64,000 nucleotides of DNA, from contig CAWDYA010000001.1 of the NCBI GenBank assembly GCA_963806495.1, forward strand, positions 186,001-250,000, read 5' to 3'. A program made the translations under genes and the position numbers. This DNA comes from CAWDYA01 sp963806495 (GTDB lineage Bacteria > Acidobacteriota > Polarisedimenticolia > JACPZX01 > DASXTC01). Below are positions 18,008-28,256 of this stretch, in pieces (the first letter of the stretch is position 1; every line of letters begins with the position of its first letter). Under the pieces are notes generated by a model. The model was not told where the DNA came from. It was given only the letters and a program-made list of their open reading frames with translations, and ran no database searches.

Positions 18008-18865
18008 ATGAGAATCCGCATCCTGCTCCTGCTGCTCGCGCTGGCGACGGTCGCGCTGCCCGCCGCCACCGCCGTGACGCTGGTGGTCTGCTCTCCCGGG
18101 TCGCCGGGCAACACGGCACAGGCTCAGCCCACCATGGACGCGTTCGCCGCCGACGCCGCCGCGGCCGCCGGCTGGCCCGCCTCACGCCTCGGCGCCGTCT
18201 ACTTCGAGGCAGAAAAGGCGGGGCTCGACCGGCTGGCGCAGGACGATGCCGCACTGGCGATGGTGCCGCTGTCTTTCTACGTCGAGCACGGTGCGGCGCT
18301 GAAGCTGGATCCGATCCTGTCGGTGGTGCCCGAGGGCGGGGACGCGGGCGGCAAGGGCGAAGTCTGGTCGCTCGTCGCGCACAAGGGGGACGTGACCGGT
18401 CCCGGGTCCCTGGCCGGCTGGCAGATCACCGGGGCGCCCGGTTACGCCGAGGCCTACGTCCGGCACGTGCTGCTCGCCGGGTTCGGCCCCCTGCCCGACG
18501 GCGTCACGATCACGTTCGCCCCGCGCGTGCTGAGCGCCCTGCGCAAGGCGGCCGCGGGCGAGAAGGTCGCGGCGCTGCTGGACCCCGCCGAGGTGAAAGC
18601 GCTCGGCTCGCTGCCGTTCGGATCCGACCTCGAGGTGGTGTTCCGATCCCGCCCGCTGCCGGCCGCCCTGCTGTGCGTCGTCGGCGGCAGGGTCGACCCG
18701 AAGGCCGCCGCGGCACTGGCGGACGGACTGCGAAAGATGAATGGCACCGAAGCGGGTCGGACGGCGCTCACCTCGATCCGCGTGGAGCGGTTCGCCCCGG
18801 TGGACGATGCGGCGCTCGAGGCCGTCCTCTCCGAGGTCCGCGCCGGGCAGGGCCCCGCCCGGTGA
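18008..18865 (+). CDS. PhnD-like periplasmic binding protein
   Basis: 285 residues. ATG 18008 has GAGAGG 6 nt upstream; the RND stop is 10 bp before it. Signal peptide: RIRILLLLLALATVALPAATA. The mature part follows the type II binding-protein plan of PhnD-like proteins: a first beta strand (TLVVCSPGSPG), AMVPLSFYVEHG, WSLVAHKGD in the hinge region, then ITGAPGYAEAYVRHVLL and a C-terminal helix with DALRK-type spacing (ALADGLRKMNGTEAG). PhnD-like proteins bind phosphonates or other small anions for ABC systems, but no ABC genes are here. In this operon it is more likely a periplasmic partner of the RND protein. Its end overlaps the next start by 4 nt (GTGA). Confidence 0.7.
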   Translation: MRIRILLLLLALATVALPAATAVTLVVCSPGSPGNTAQAQPTMDAFAADAAAAAGWPASRLGAVYFEAEKAGLDRLAQDDAALAMVPLSFYVEHGAALKLDPILSVVPEGGDAGGKGEVWSLVAHKGDVTGPGSLAGWQITGAPGYAEAYVRHVLLAGFGPLPDGVTITFAPRVLSALRKAAAGEKVAALLDPAEVKALGSLPFGSDLEVVFRSRPLPAALLCVVGGRVDPKAAAALADGLRKMNGTEAGRTALTSIRVERFAPVDDAALEAVLSEVRAGQGPAR

Positions 18866-19677
18866 GGGCGGCCCTGACACTGGGTCTTGCGCTTTGTGCT
18901 CTCTGTGCCGGATGCGCCCGCGCCCTGCACGAGCCGCCGCCGTTGTCGGATCTCGGGGGCGCCTCGCCTTCCGCCGGCGCCACACCCGCGGACGTCGACG
19001 GCCTGCTCGCACGCGCCGGCGATCTCTTCGCCCGCCGCGTGCCGGATGACGCGCGCCGGGCGGCGCAGGTGTATCTCCAGGCCGCACGCGCCGACGCGGC
19101 CCGCACCGATGGCCTCATCGGCGCCGTGCGCGTGTATGCGTGGCTCGTGGAGCACGAGACCGACGCCGCCGCGCGCGCCGACGACGCCACCACCGCGGTG
19201 CAGACGGCGCAGTGGTGCGAGCGGATCGACCCCCTCAGCGCCGCGTGCGCCTACTGGCTCGGCGCCGCGCTGGGTCTTCAGGCGCGCGAGAAGCGATCTA
19301 CCGGGCTGGACGCGCTGCCGCTCATCGAGAAGGCGTTCCAGCGGGCCGCGGCCGCCGACCCGGACCTCGAGCAGGGCGGCCCCGACCGCGCGCTGGCGCT
19401 GCTCTATCTGCGCGCCCCCGGTTGGCCGAGCGGTCCGGGCGATCCCGACCTGGGTCTGGACCACGCCCGCCGGGCGGTCGAGCGCGCTCCCGACTACCCG
19501 CCCAACCTGCTGGCGCTGGCCGAGGCGCTCGAGGCCACCGGTGACACGGCGCAGGCGCGCGAGACGCTGGGCCACGCCCTCGACGCGGCAGAGGGTCTGG
19601 CGGCAGCCGGGGATCCGGACGCCGGCGAGTGGGCAGAGGAGGCGCAAAACGCCCTGCACCGTCTTGGGGATCGATGA
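18862..19677 (+). CDS. TPR lipoprotein, possibly TRAP T-component (TatT)-like
   Basis: 271 residues from GTG 18862, which overlaps the upstream TGA. Lipoprotein signal: LTLGLALCALCAGC with the lipid Cys near residue 15-17. The body is helical, Ala-rich and TPR-like (AAQVYLQAARADAARTDGL, PNLLALAEALEATGDTAQAR). The middle segment GGPDRALALLYLRAPGWPSG followed by ERAPDYPPN resembles TatT-type lipoproteins, which form oligomers and pair with periplasmic ligand-binding proteins. That fits the adjacent PhnD-like protein. Low-similarity assignment; TPR lipoprotein is the safe call. It converges on the cysteine-synthase-like gene with 13 bp between stops. Confidence 0.68.
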   Translation: MRAALTLGLALCALCAGCARALHEPPPLSDLGGASPSAGATPADVDGLLARAGDLFARRVPDDARRAAQVYLQAARADAARTDGLIGAVRVYAWLVEHETDAAARADDATTAVQTAQWCERIDPLSAACAYWLGAALGLQAREKRSTGLDALPLIEKAFQRAAAADPDLEQGGPDRALALLYLRAPGWPSGPGDPDLGLDHARRAVERAPDYPPNLLALAEALEATGDTAQARETLGHALDAAEGLAAAGDPDAGEWAEEAQNALHRLGDR

Positions 19678-19690
19678 GACTGGCCCGTTT

Positions 19691-20614
19691 CTATCCCGCC
19701 CTGTAGACGTCGGTGCCCATGTACTTCAGCCCCGAGTCGACCATCAGCGTCACGACCGTCGCGCCCGGGCCGAGACGCTGCGCCAGCCGGATCGCGGCGA
19801 CGACGTTCGCTCCCGAGGATGTGCCGGCGAAGAGCGCCTCCTCGCGCGCGAGACGCCGCGCCATCGCCTTCGCGTCGCTCGTGCTCACCGGGATGATGTC
19901 GTCCACCAGCGCCGGGTCCCACAGCGGCGGCATGTAGCCGATCCCGACCCCTTCGATCTTGTGCGCTCCCGGCTGCCCGCCGGACAGAACGGCCGACTCG
20001 GCCGGCTCGACGACGGCGATCCTCACGCCCGGCTCGCGCCGCTTCAGCACGGTGGCCACACCGCGTGACGACGCCGCGGTGCCGACGCAGTGGACGAAGG
20101 CGTCGACCTCGCCGCCGGTCTGATCCCAGATCTCCTCGCCGAGAGGATGATACCCGGCGACGCTGTCGAGGTTGTTGAGCTGGTCGGTCCAGTAGGTGCG
20201 CGGCTGCCGGCTGATGACGCGGGCGGCCTCGATCATGTCCAGGATCAGCTTCCTCGTGGTGAGGCCGCCTTCGCTGGGCACCAGGCTCAGCTCGGCGCCC
20301 AGCGCCCTCATCTGGTCCAGCTTGTCCCGGCTGAAGGCGTCCGAGGTGACGATCTTCAGCCCGTACCCCTTCGCGGCGCAGACGAGGGCCAGCGAGGCCC
20401 CGGTGCTGCCGCCGGTATATTCCACCACGGTGTCGCCCGGCTTCAGGCGGCCGTCCTGCTCCGGCCGCGTAATCACGGCCCGGGCCATCCGGTCCTTGAC
20501 GCTGCCGGTCGGATTCTCCCACTCCAGCTTGACGAAGATGGCGGCGCAGCCGGCCGGCACGACCCTTCGGAGCTGCACCAGCGACGTATTGCCGATGGAA
20601 TCGAGGATATTCAC
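19691..20614 (-). CDS. PLP-dependent cysteine synthase family protein
   Basis: 307 residues from GTG 20614, chosen because GGAGGAGGA lies 9 nt upstream and the protein then begins NILDSIGNTSLVQL as in the family. Lys40 in NPTGSVKDRMA is the PLP Schiff-base residue; EYTGGSTGASLA binds the cofactor phosphate; AGTSSGANVVAA lies near the active site. The fold-type II family makes cysteine from O-acetylserine or condenses related substrates. The TGGSTG form of the phosphate loop (classic CysK has TSGNTG) places it in a side branch, so exact reaction is open. A TAGAAT box at 20650-20655 (minus) may be its promoter. Confidence 0.9.
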   Translation of the reverse strand: MNILDSIGNTSLVQLRRVVPAGCAAIFVKLEWENPTGSVKDRMARAVITRPEQDGRLKPGDTVVEYTGGSTGASLALVCAAKGYGLKIVTSDAFSRDKLDQMRALGAELSLVPSEGGLTTRKLILDMIEAARVISRQPRTYWTDQLNNLDSVAGYHPLGEEIWDQTGGEVDAFVHCVGTAASSRGVATVLKRREPGVRIAVVEPAESAVLSGGQPGAHKIEGVGIGYMPPLWDPALVDDIIPVSTSDAKAMARRLAREEALFAGTSSGANVVAAIRLAQRLGPGATVVTLMVDSGLKYMGTDVYRAG

Positions 20615-20816
20615 CGCGTGGGTCCTCCTCCAATCCGGCCGAGGTCCCCATTCTATCCCGCCCGCGGCCGCCCCTACACATCCCCGCCCCGGTCCTGTAT
20701 CCTGAATCCGTCCGGGGCCGTGTCCAGGCCGTGCCGGGCTGACCTCGTCACCGCTGCCCCGGCACACCCGCGGCGACGCACCGTAACCTTCACCGATCGT
20801 CGGGAGACAGCCGCAC

Positions 20817-23052
20817 ATGAAGATCACCTGGATTCCCGTACTGATACTCTCTCTCGCCGCCGTCACCGCGGCCGGCGCCGATTCCGAGGTTCACAAGACC
20901 GCTCCCTCTCCGGCCCGCCAGGTCCGCATCGCCGATGTGGATCTCACCAAGCCGCTTCCGCAGCGCCTGACCGACCCGGAGGGGACCACCCGCTGGGATC
21001 TGACCGGCGTGACCCTGAAGCCAGGCGCCGTGGAGACGGTCCGCGAGCAGGGGGGGCGTCTCGTCCTCGAGGACGGCTCCGCCTCGACCCTTTACAGCGA
21101 CGATGCGGCCGCACCTTCGGCGGACAACGCCCGCCGGTGGCTCCTGCCCGATCGCTCCCGCGACCGGTTGCGGCCCGGGGCAAGTGACACCTTCGAGATC
21201 CTTCAGCAGAATGGAACACGCACCGACCGTCTCCGTATCGAGACCGAGATCGTGGGGATCGGCTGGGTGCACCTCCCCTCGGGCCCGCACGAGGCGGTGC
21301 TGCAGCGCGCGCTCGTATCGCGCAAGCCGGATGGCGCCCGGGACTCTGGTCCGGACGTCCTGATGCATCGCTGGATCGACCCGCGCGCCGGCGTCCTCGC
21401 CGAGATCGCGGGCCCCGCGGCACCGGACGGCCGCACCCGCCTTTCGGTGACCTCGGCCCGGGTGGTCCAGCAGGTGCTGCTGGGCGCGGCCACGCTCAAG
21501 ATCTACGTCGACGAGCTGGACCTGCCGACCTTCACGGCGGTGGCGTACGGGCGTGACAAGGGGGCCAACACGACGATCTCCTCCCTGGTGCCCGACCCGA
21601 ACGTGTCGACGATGGGGGATCTGATCGCGCTGGACACCTGGGACTTCTCGGCCAACAACACCGGCGCCGAGATCGCCTCGACGAGCACCTTCGTCGACCC
21701 TAACGAGACCTGCAACGTGAACAGTTGCGGCTACAGCTTTCCGGGAGCCGAGCTGGATCGCGAGGACAAGAACTTCGACGCTCCCGACCCGAACAACCTG
21801 GTCAAAGTCAACACCGTGACCGAGCAGGAGGTGCGCGCATCCGACCTGACGATCTGGCTCAGGGCCGGCTCGCAGAACGAGGGGAAGGCCGGCGGCTTCG
21901 GCAACGCGGGCGGCGAGACCCGTTTCTGCTATGTCGCCGATCCGAACACTCCCCGCAACCAGGTGCCGCTGTGGCGCTTCCCCAACCAGGACGCCGGCGG
22001 CTGGTACATGCAGGCGGGCGACCCGGTTTGGGCCGGGGGGCCGGGCGCGACCTGCCAGCAGACCCTGTTCAACGAGGTCTGCGGCGGAGGCGGGCTGATT
22101 CCGAAGCTCTACGCCAAGGCCTGCGGCAACCACACCGGCACCCAGTTCGGCGAGGTCGTCAAGGGAGGCGTGGTGATCCTGCCCTCCGGTCACACCTTCA
22201 ACGCGCTGCTGGTGCGTTACACCGCCGACTTCTGCGTCTACATCGCCTCCGGGTGCGCCGACTTCTTCAAGCAGGCGGAGGTGCGCCAGGTCAACTACCT
22301 GTGGCAGGTGCCTTACCTCGGAACCGTGACCCGGCTGGAGTCGGCCCAGCTCGTGCCTGATCTCACGTCATACACGACGCTGGCCGACACCGACATCAAG
22401 TTCGGGCTCTTCCCGCCGCGCACCATCAGCGTGACCGGATCGACCGACAATTCGGTCAGCATCTCCTGGGACCCGGGTCTGGACACACATCGCATCAACG
22501 ACTACCACGTCTACTGGGATACCGATACGGGCGGCGGCTCGAGCTATGCATTCGACGACTTCTGCAACACGGGCAGCGTAACCTGCTCGGGGACCACGGC
22601 CACCATTTCGGGGCTGAGCCCATCGACCACCTACTACATTACGGTTACCTCCGTGTCCGACTACACCGATCCCTCGACCGGCGTCACGACTCGGTACGAG
22701 AGCCTGTTGTACCCGACGCAGGTGTCGGGCGATCCGTCATTCGTATACCCGATCGAGGTGCAGGCGACGACAACCGGTGGCGCCTGCATCCCGACCGCCG
22801 AGGTGACCGGTGTGGATATCACCGACGCCGGTGGCGGAGACATTCAGAATCTGCTGGGACACCGTGAGCGATCCCTGCCTGACCGGCTACGAGGTGCTCG
22901 GCTCGACGACGCCCGACTCCGATGCGGGGTTCTCGCCGGTGGCCGACGTCGGGCTGACGAGCTGCTGGACCGGGAGCACGACGGACGGATATTTCCTGGT
23001 CACGGCACGAGGCACCGGCGGCAACGGGCCCTGGGGACACTTCGGTCATTGA
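20817..23052 (+). CDS. Secreted FN3-domain protein of unknown function, frameshifted
   Basis: Starts ATG 20817 after GGGAGA; signal peptide ITWIPVLILSLAAVTAAGA. Residues about 20-530 are not recognised; they hold many Cys and Trp and look extracellular (AFDDFCN, CQQTLFNEVCGGGG). A fibronectin type III domain spans about 535-640 (TDNSVSISWDPG, ATISGLSPSTTYYITV). After VTGVDITDAGGGDIQ the frame is lost; removing one A from CAGAATCTG near 22847 restores ICWDTVSDPCLTGYEVLGS and carries the protein to the TGA at 23050-23052 (744 residues). The tail is a second FN3-like module. The TonB receptor starts 16 bp later, so they probably share an operon. Confidence 0.72.
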
Positions 23053-23068
23053 CCCGGAGACACGTGCG

Positions 23069-26032
23069 GTGAGATCGCCGAGGATCCGACGAGCGCTGGC
23101 ATTCTGCGGGCTGTTCGCCGTGCTGGCCCTCGCCACCGCGCGTCCCGCCGCTGCCCAGTCCACCACCGCGTCGCTCGCCGGCACGGTGCGCGACGCCGGC
23201 GGCCATCCGATTCCGGGCGCCCGCGTCGAGGCGGTCTCCGAAGCCACGGGGGTAATCCGCACCGGGGTGACCGACGCGCAGGGGCGGTACCGGATCGATT
23301 CGCTGCCACCCGGCGTCTGGACGGTGGTGGCACGGCCGGCCGGGGCCTCGGAGGCCAGGCTGGCCGAGGCGCGCACCCTGCTCCTGCGTCTGCAGCAGAC
23401 CGCGGTCGCCGACTTCACGGCGGGTGCGGTGCACACCGAGAGGGTCGAGGTGAACGCCCAGGCCTCCCTGATCGACACCTCGCGCATCGGCGGCGAGCTG
23501 CGGATCGACGGAGGCCAGGTCGAGGATCTCCCCCTCGCGGGCAGACAGTTCACCGACCTCGCGCTCCTCGACTCTTCCGTCTATGCTGCGCCGGCAGGCG
23601 ACTTCTACGGCGAGCACGGGTCGGTCTTCGTCGTGAACGGCCAGTCGGGACGCTCCAATTCGTTCCTGCTCGACGGTCTGGACAACAACGATCTGTCGAG
23701 CAATACCGCCCCGAACTCGTTCGTCACGGCGCAGGCGATCCGCGAGTTCACGGTCCTGACCAACCAGTACGCACCCGAGTTCGGTCGCGCCAGCGGCGGC
23801 ATCCTCAACATCGTCACGGAGCGCGGCAGCAACGAGACCACGACCGGCGGGTTCCTGCAGGGGGCGATCGGCGCCCTCAACCCCGCGGGAGAGTTCGTCT
23901 CCTCGCTGCCCGGCAGCAATGGAGAGGACGACACCAGCGACCGGCTCGAGGCCGGCTTCAAGATTGGCGGTCCGCTGCGCAAGGACAAGGCGACCTACTT
24001 TCTCGCCTACGAGCACCAGCAATCCGATCTGGTCACTCCCTACACCGGCGTGGGGCGCAACGGCGTCGCCGGAGGATGGGTCATGGCTCCGGGCCGCGAC
24101 GACAACGTCTTCCTGAGGACCGATTTCAACCTCGGGTCGGGACAGTTCCTGATGGCGCGCCTCTCCGCGGACGATTCCACCACGCACGATGTCAACGTCG
24201 GCGGCAACATCACGCCCGAGTCCGGCTTCCTGCTCAACCAGCGGGATATCTCGGCCGCCGCCACCCTCACCTCGGTGCTCTCCCCGACGGTGGTCAACGA
24301 GGCCCGGCTGCTCGTGGCGCGGTCCTCGTTCGACCAGACGGCCAACTCGGATCGGCCCGGAGTGGAGCGGCCCTCGGGAACCTTCGGGGGGAACAACCTC
24401 AACCTGCAGAACAGGGAGGAGGACCGCTTCCAGCTCGTCGAGAACATCACCTGGCAGAGCGGGCTGCATACGCTGAAAGCCGGCGTCGACCTCCTGCACT
24501 CGCGCACGCGGGTTTCCACCCGATTCAATCCCAACGGCAACTTCCTGTACGGGACCGACGCGCCGTTCGAGCCGGGCGACTGCGGCAACTATGTCACGGA
24601 CCCCAACTCCACGCTCGACCCGATGTGCATCGGGATCCCTGGCGTGGACGACGACGGCGACGGCGTCATCGACGAGGTGGGTCAGATCGACACCTTCCCC
24701 ACCGTGTTCCAGCTCATCGAGGGGTATCCGCACGCCTCGATCGACGACACCCGCGCCTCGGTCTTCGTGCAGGACACCTGGCAATCCACCCCGGGCTTCC
24801 AGCTCAACTACGGCCTGCGGTACGACGTCAGCACCTTCACGCTGCCGGCCGACACCAGCGTCCCCTCGTTCATCCCGAACGGTGGCGCCGGGCGCGACAC
24901 CAACAACATCGCCCCGCGGTTCGGCTTCACCTGGGATCCGCGGCGTGACGGCCGGTACGTGGTGCGCGGCGGCGCGGGTCTGTTCTACGACAAGATCGCA
25001 CTCGGGTTTCCCGCCGTGGCGGCGATCACCTCGGGAACACAGATCGGGCTGATCTTCCCGCAGGGACAGGGCCTCGAGATCACCGAGGACGTGGTCGAGC
25101 AGTACGGCATCGACGCCATCAAGGTGGGTCTCGTGTTCCCCCCGGAGCTGACCCTGCGCTTCTCCACCGGCACGCGTCTCGACACTCCGTTCACCGAGCA
25201 GTACAGCCTCGGGATGGAGCACGCCGCCGGCAAGCACGGCGTCTGGAGCGCCACCGCCACGCGGGCGCTCGGGCACAATCTGGTGCTGCTGCGCGACCTC
25301 AATCCGGTCGTGGCCACCGACTCGTCCGGCGTTCCGATCCACCGCGACGACACGGTCGGCTCGATCGCTGCGATCGTGACCGAGGGGCGGAGCTGGTACA
25401 GCGGCCTGGCCCTGGATTGGAAGTGGCGCTCCGGCGATGTGTGGTACTCGGCCTCCTACACCTGGTCGAAAGCGATCGACATGGGGCCCGACCCGCTCAA
25501 GGGCGGCATCTCGCTGCCCGACAACTCGGACGATCTGAGCGAAGAGCGGGGCCGCTCCGACTCGGACCGACGGCATCGGTTCGTCTTCTCGGGGTCGGCA
25601 CCGCTGCCCGGCCTGGGGCTGCGTGCCTCGGGCGTGATCCACCTCGCCTCAGGGATCCCATTCAACGTCACCACCGGAAGCGACGAGAACCTCGACGGGA
25701 TCACCACGGACCGGCCGAAAGGTGTGGGGCGCAACACCGGCGCCGCGACCAGCCTCAGGCCGGTGAACGAGCTGCGGCAGGCCGCCGGGCTCAAGCCGGT
25801 GCACTCCCTGAGCGAGCCGACCTATTTCCAGGTCGACGTGCGGCTCTCGCGGCCGTTCGCCTTCCACGGCGAGAAGGGAGGCGGCGAGATCTTCCTGCAG
25901 GTGTTCAACATCCTCGATCGGTTCAACGCTGGGCTGATCGAGGGCGTCGCCACGTCGAGCCGGTTCGGCGAGCCGGTGAGCCAGGCGGGCCCGCCCCGCA
26001 CGCTGGAGCTGGGGCTCAAGCTGGCGTTCTGA
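23069..26032 (+). CDS. TonB-dependent receptor, Oar-like, with N-terminal carboxypeptidase-regulatory domain
   Basis: 987 residues from GTG 23069 (GGAG 10 nt upstream). Signal peptide to ARPAAAQS. Residues about 30-120 form the carboxypeptidase regulatory-like (CarboxypepD_reg) domain (LAGTVRDAGGHPIPGARV, DAQGRYRIDSLPPG). A plug follows with VEDLPLAGRQFTDL, FLLDGLDNNDLS and QYAPEFGRASGGILNIVT, then a large outer-membrane barrel that ends LELGLKLAF. A calcium-type DDDGDGVIDEVGQ loop is in the barrel. Oar-like receptors import or assemble large ligands at the outer membrane and are strongly expanded in Acidobacteriota. Neighbours: a secreted FN3 protein 16 bp upstream and a TPR gene 5 bp downstream. 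Confidence 0.92.
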   Translation: MRSPRIRRALAFCGLFAVLALATARPAAAQSTTASLAGTVRDAGGHPIPGARVEAVSEATGVIRTGVTDAQGRYRIDSLPPGVWTVVARPAGASEARLAEARTLLLRLQQTAVADFTAGAVHTERVEVNAQASLIDTSRIGGELRIDGGQVEDLPLAGRQFTDLALLDSSVYAAPAGDFYGEHGSVFVVNGQSGRSNSFLLDGLDNNDLSSNTAPNSFVTAQAIREFTVLTNQYAPEFGRASGGILNIVTERGSNETTTGGFLQGAIGALNPAGEFVSSLPGSNGEDDTSDRLEAGFKIGGPLRKDKATYFLAYEHQQSDLVTPYTGVGRNGVAGGWVMAPGRDDNVFLRTDFNLGSGQFLMARLSADDSTTHDVNVGGNITPESGFLLNQRDISAAATLTSVLSPTVVNEARLLVARSSFDQTANSDRPGVERPSGTFGGNNLNLQNREEDRFQLVENITWQSGLHTLKAGVDLLHSRTRVSTRFNPNGNFLYGTDAPFEPGDCGNYVTDPNSTLDPMCIGIPGVDDDGDGVIDEVGQIDTFPTVFQLIEGYPHASIDDTRASVFVQDTWQSTPGFQLNYGLRYDVSTFTLPADTSVPSFIPNGGAGRDTNNIAPRFGFTWDPRRDGRYVVRGGAGLFYDKIALGFPAVAAITSGTQIGLIFPQGQGLEITEDVVEQYGIDAIKVGLVFPPELTLRFSTGTRLDTPFTEQYSLGMEHAAGKHGVWSATATRALGHNLVLLRDLNPVVATDSSGVPIHRDDTVGSIAAIVTEGRSWYSGLALDWKWRSGDVWYSASYTWSKAIDMGPDPLKGGISLPDNSDDLSEERGRSDSDRRHRFVFSGSAPLPGLGLRASGVIHLASGIPFNVTTGSDENLDGITTDRPKGVGRNTGAATSLRPVNELRQAAGLKPVHSLSEPTYFQVDVRLSRPFAFHGEKGGGEIFLQVFNILDRFNAGLIEGVATSSRFGEPVSQAGPPRTLELGLKLAF

Positions 26033-26037
26033 CCCTC

Positions 26038-27305
26038 ATGCCGACCGGCTGGCTCACCCGCCTGCACGAGTGGTGGGTGAGGCTGCGGCTGCGAGCGGGC
26101 GGGCCGATGCGCCTGCCTCCGATCGAGCGCGCCCGCTGGCTGCTGCGACTCGGGCGGATCCTGCGCGAATCCGAACGCTACCCGGAGGCCGAGGCCGCCT
26201 GCCAGGAGGCCCTGGGCATCCTGGATGGCCTGGCTGCGCCCCGACCACAGCATGATCGCGGCGGCGCTCGTCGAGCACTGGCGGCTTTACGCCGCATCGG
26301 AGGATGCGCGGCGACTCGTCCCGGTCCTGGAACGCCTGGTCGCGATCCAGGAAGAGGTGTGGGGTCCGGGTCACCGGACGACACGGGATGCCCTCTTGCA
26401 CCTCAGCCATAGCTACTACCGGCTCGCAGACTACGAGAGAGCCGAGCCCTGCTATCGGCGCTTGATTGAGAGGCTCGATCAGGCGGACGAGATGAACTTC
26501 GAGACGCTGGCGGAGGCGTGCCGTTGGCTTGCAGAAATCCTCATCATTCGCGAGCGCTATGAGGAGGCCAGATCGTTCCTTCGGCGGAGCCTGAGGGCTC
26601 ATGAGACGGCGGAAGGGCCGTTCTGCCGATGGGGTGCGAAGCTCGCTCCACAGCCTTGCCTCGCTCTGCGCGTTCAAGCTGGAAGACCTCCCGGACGCCG
26701 AGAGGTTCCTGAGACGTCTCCGCGCTCTGGAGAGACACCGGTTCGGCCGCGTGCATCCCGAGCGGGTCGGCACGCTCCAGTTCCTCGGATGGGCGCGACT
26801 CAAGTTGGGTCGATACGATCTCGGGGAGGATTCGCTGCTGAAAGCACTCGGAATCCTCCGACAGTCCTCTGAGCCCAATGTCGACTCCATAGCCGGGACT
26901 CTCAGCCTGCTCAGCGGATTTCTACGAGACTCGCCACGACCTCGAAAACGCGGAGTCACGCTGCAGCGAGGCCATCGAATTGCTCCGCGTGCCGGGTGCC
27001 CCCCCGGACTCCGGCCTGACGTACGAACAGCTGAGGCTGACACGCCTGCATCGGAAACAAGCGAGGCCAGATTGAAGTGCTCCAATCCCTTGAACCGCTA
27101 CTTGAGCTGAGCCGTCAAGGGCTCCTCGACGAGGATCGCGATGACATGATCGAAGAGCTCGACGCCTGCGCCGCGATGCTGGACGAGATGGGCCGCCCGG
27201 CGGAAGCGGAGAATATCCGCCGCGAGATGGAGAAGCTGAGGGCTGACCCGGCGGACGACCTGAGCGACGCGGCCGGACCGCCGGGCGTCACTCCTCGGCC
27301 GGTGA
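26038..27305 (+). pseudogene. TPR-repeat protein gene broken by at least four frameshifts
   Basis: ATG 26038 is 5 bp after the TonB receptor stop. One helical TPR protein can be followed through five reading frames: PMRLPPIERARWLLRLGRI, then DAWLRPDHSMIAAAL (shift near 26227), SADGVRSSLHSLASL (near 26621), DFYETRHDLENAESR (near 26918) and GQIEVLQSLEPLLEL (near 27064). Each shift is +1. The last frame runs on past the M48 stop unless a further +1 brings in TGA 27303-27305, so the end is uncertain. Four breaks in 850 bp are denser than elsewhere in the window, and its base composition looks less GC-rich than its neighbours, so real decay is possible. Confidence 0.6.
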
Positions 27306-28232
27306 CGGAAGCGGTGGCTCCTCTTCCCGTGCGATCCACTCCTCCTCGCGCGGCGCCGAATCGGCGGACAGCCGGTCCTCGAGGTTCGAGGCGCCGTTGT
27401 AAAGACGCTTGCCGAGCCAGAGGTCGGTTCGCGATTCCAGGGTTCGCCGGATCACCTCGATGCGCCGGTCCGCGGGAGGATGCGTGGCCAGATAGCGGGA
27501 GAGCGCATCGGGGATGATGGCACCCGCCTCCACGACGGGGTTGCGCGTGGGACGGCGCACCTCCGCCTGTTCGCGGGGCAGCAGCTTCCCGAACAGGGCC
27601 TCGGCCGCCCAGGGATCGTATCCGGCGATCGCGGCCAGGCGCGCTCCGGCGGCATCGGCCGCGAGCTCCTGCTCCTCGGAGTAGCCTCGCAGCATCAGCT
27701 CGTAACCGAGGCTCGCCAGGACGTCGAGCCCGGGGGCGACCCTGCCCGCCGCCTGCTCCACCTGAAGCCTCTCCACGCAATGACCGAGATCGACGTGACT
27801 GATCTCGTGTCCGATGACCGCCACGAGCTCCGCCTCCGTGTCGACGAAATCGAACATGCCCGTCGTGAGGTACATGTGCCCACCAGCCACCGCGAAGGCG
27901 TTGACGTCCTTGTTTTCGACGACCGCGGCGCTGTATCTGATTCCCTTCCGGCTCACGCCGCGGCTGGCCCGTCGCACCAGATCGCCCATATAGACCGCGA
28001 GCGCCGGGTCCGCGACGACACTCATGTGACCGCGGACCTCCATGTCAATCGCGTCCCCGAGCTTGATCTCGTCGGCCTCGGAGATCCGCGTCAGGTCGAT
28101 TGCGGGTCTGATCGCATCGTGGACCGCGTCGCCCCCTACGGTCACCAGCGCATCGACGTTCCGCTGCCCCTCTCCCGGCGCCATCGAAGCGATCCAGGCG
28201 CCGGCGACAACGGCCGTCCCGATCAGCAGCAC
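27288..28232 (-). CDS. M48 family metallopeptidase, membrane-anchored
   Basis: 314 residues from GTG 28232; no other start is available because the DUF2339 stop lies in frame 24 bp upstream, and no clear Shine-Dalgarno is seen. One N-terminal hydrophobic segment (LLIGTAVVAGAWIASM). The M48 core is typical: VNAFAVAGGHMYLTTGM, zinc motif HEISHVDLGHC, then SEEQELAADAAGARLAAIAG containing the third ligand Glu, and YLATHPPADRRIEVI. Similar to LoiP/YcaL/BepA-type periplasmic peptidases that clear misassembled envelope proteins. It follows DUF2339 closely on the same strand and probably is in its operon. Confidence 0.9.
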   Translation of the reverse strand: MLLIGTAVVAGAWIASMAPGEGQRNVDALVTVGGDAVHDAIRPAIDLTRISEADEIKLGDAIDMEVRGHMSVVADPALAVYMGDLVRRASRGVSRKGIRYSAAVVENKDVNAFAVAGGHMYLTTGMFDFVDTEAELVAVIGHEISHVDLGHCVERLQVEQAAGRVAPGLDVLASLGYELMLRGYSEEQELAADAAGARLAAIAGYDPWAAEALFGKLLPREQAEVRRPTRNPVVEAGAIIPDALSRYLATHPPADRRIEVIRRTLESRTDLWLGKRLYNGASNLEDRLSADSAPREEEWIAREEEPPLPSPAEE

Positions 28233-28256
28233 CAGGGCGAAACGCAGGAGGGGACC

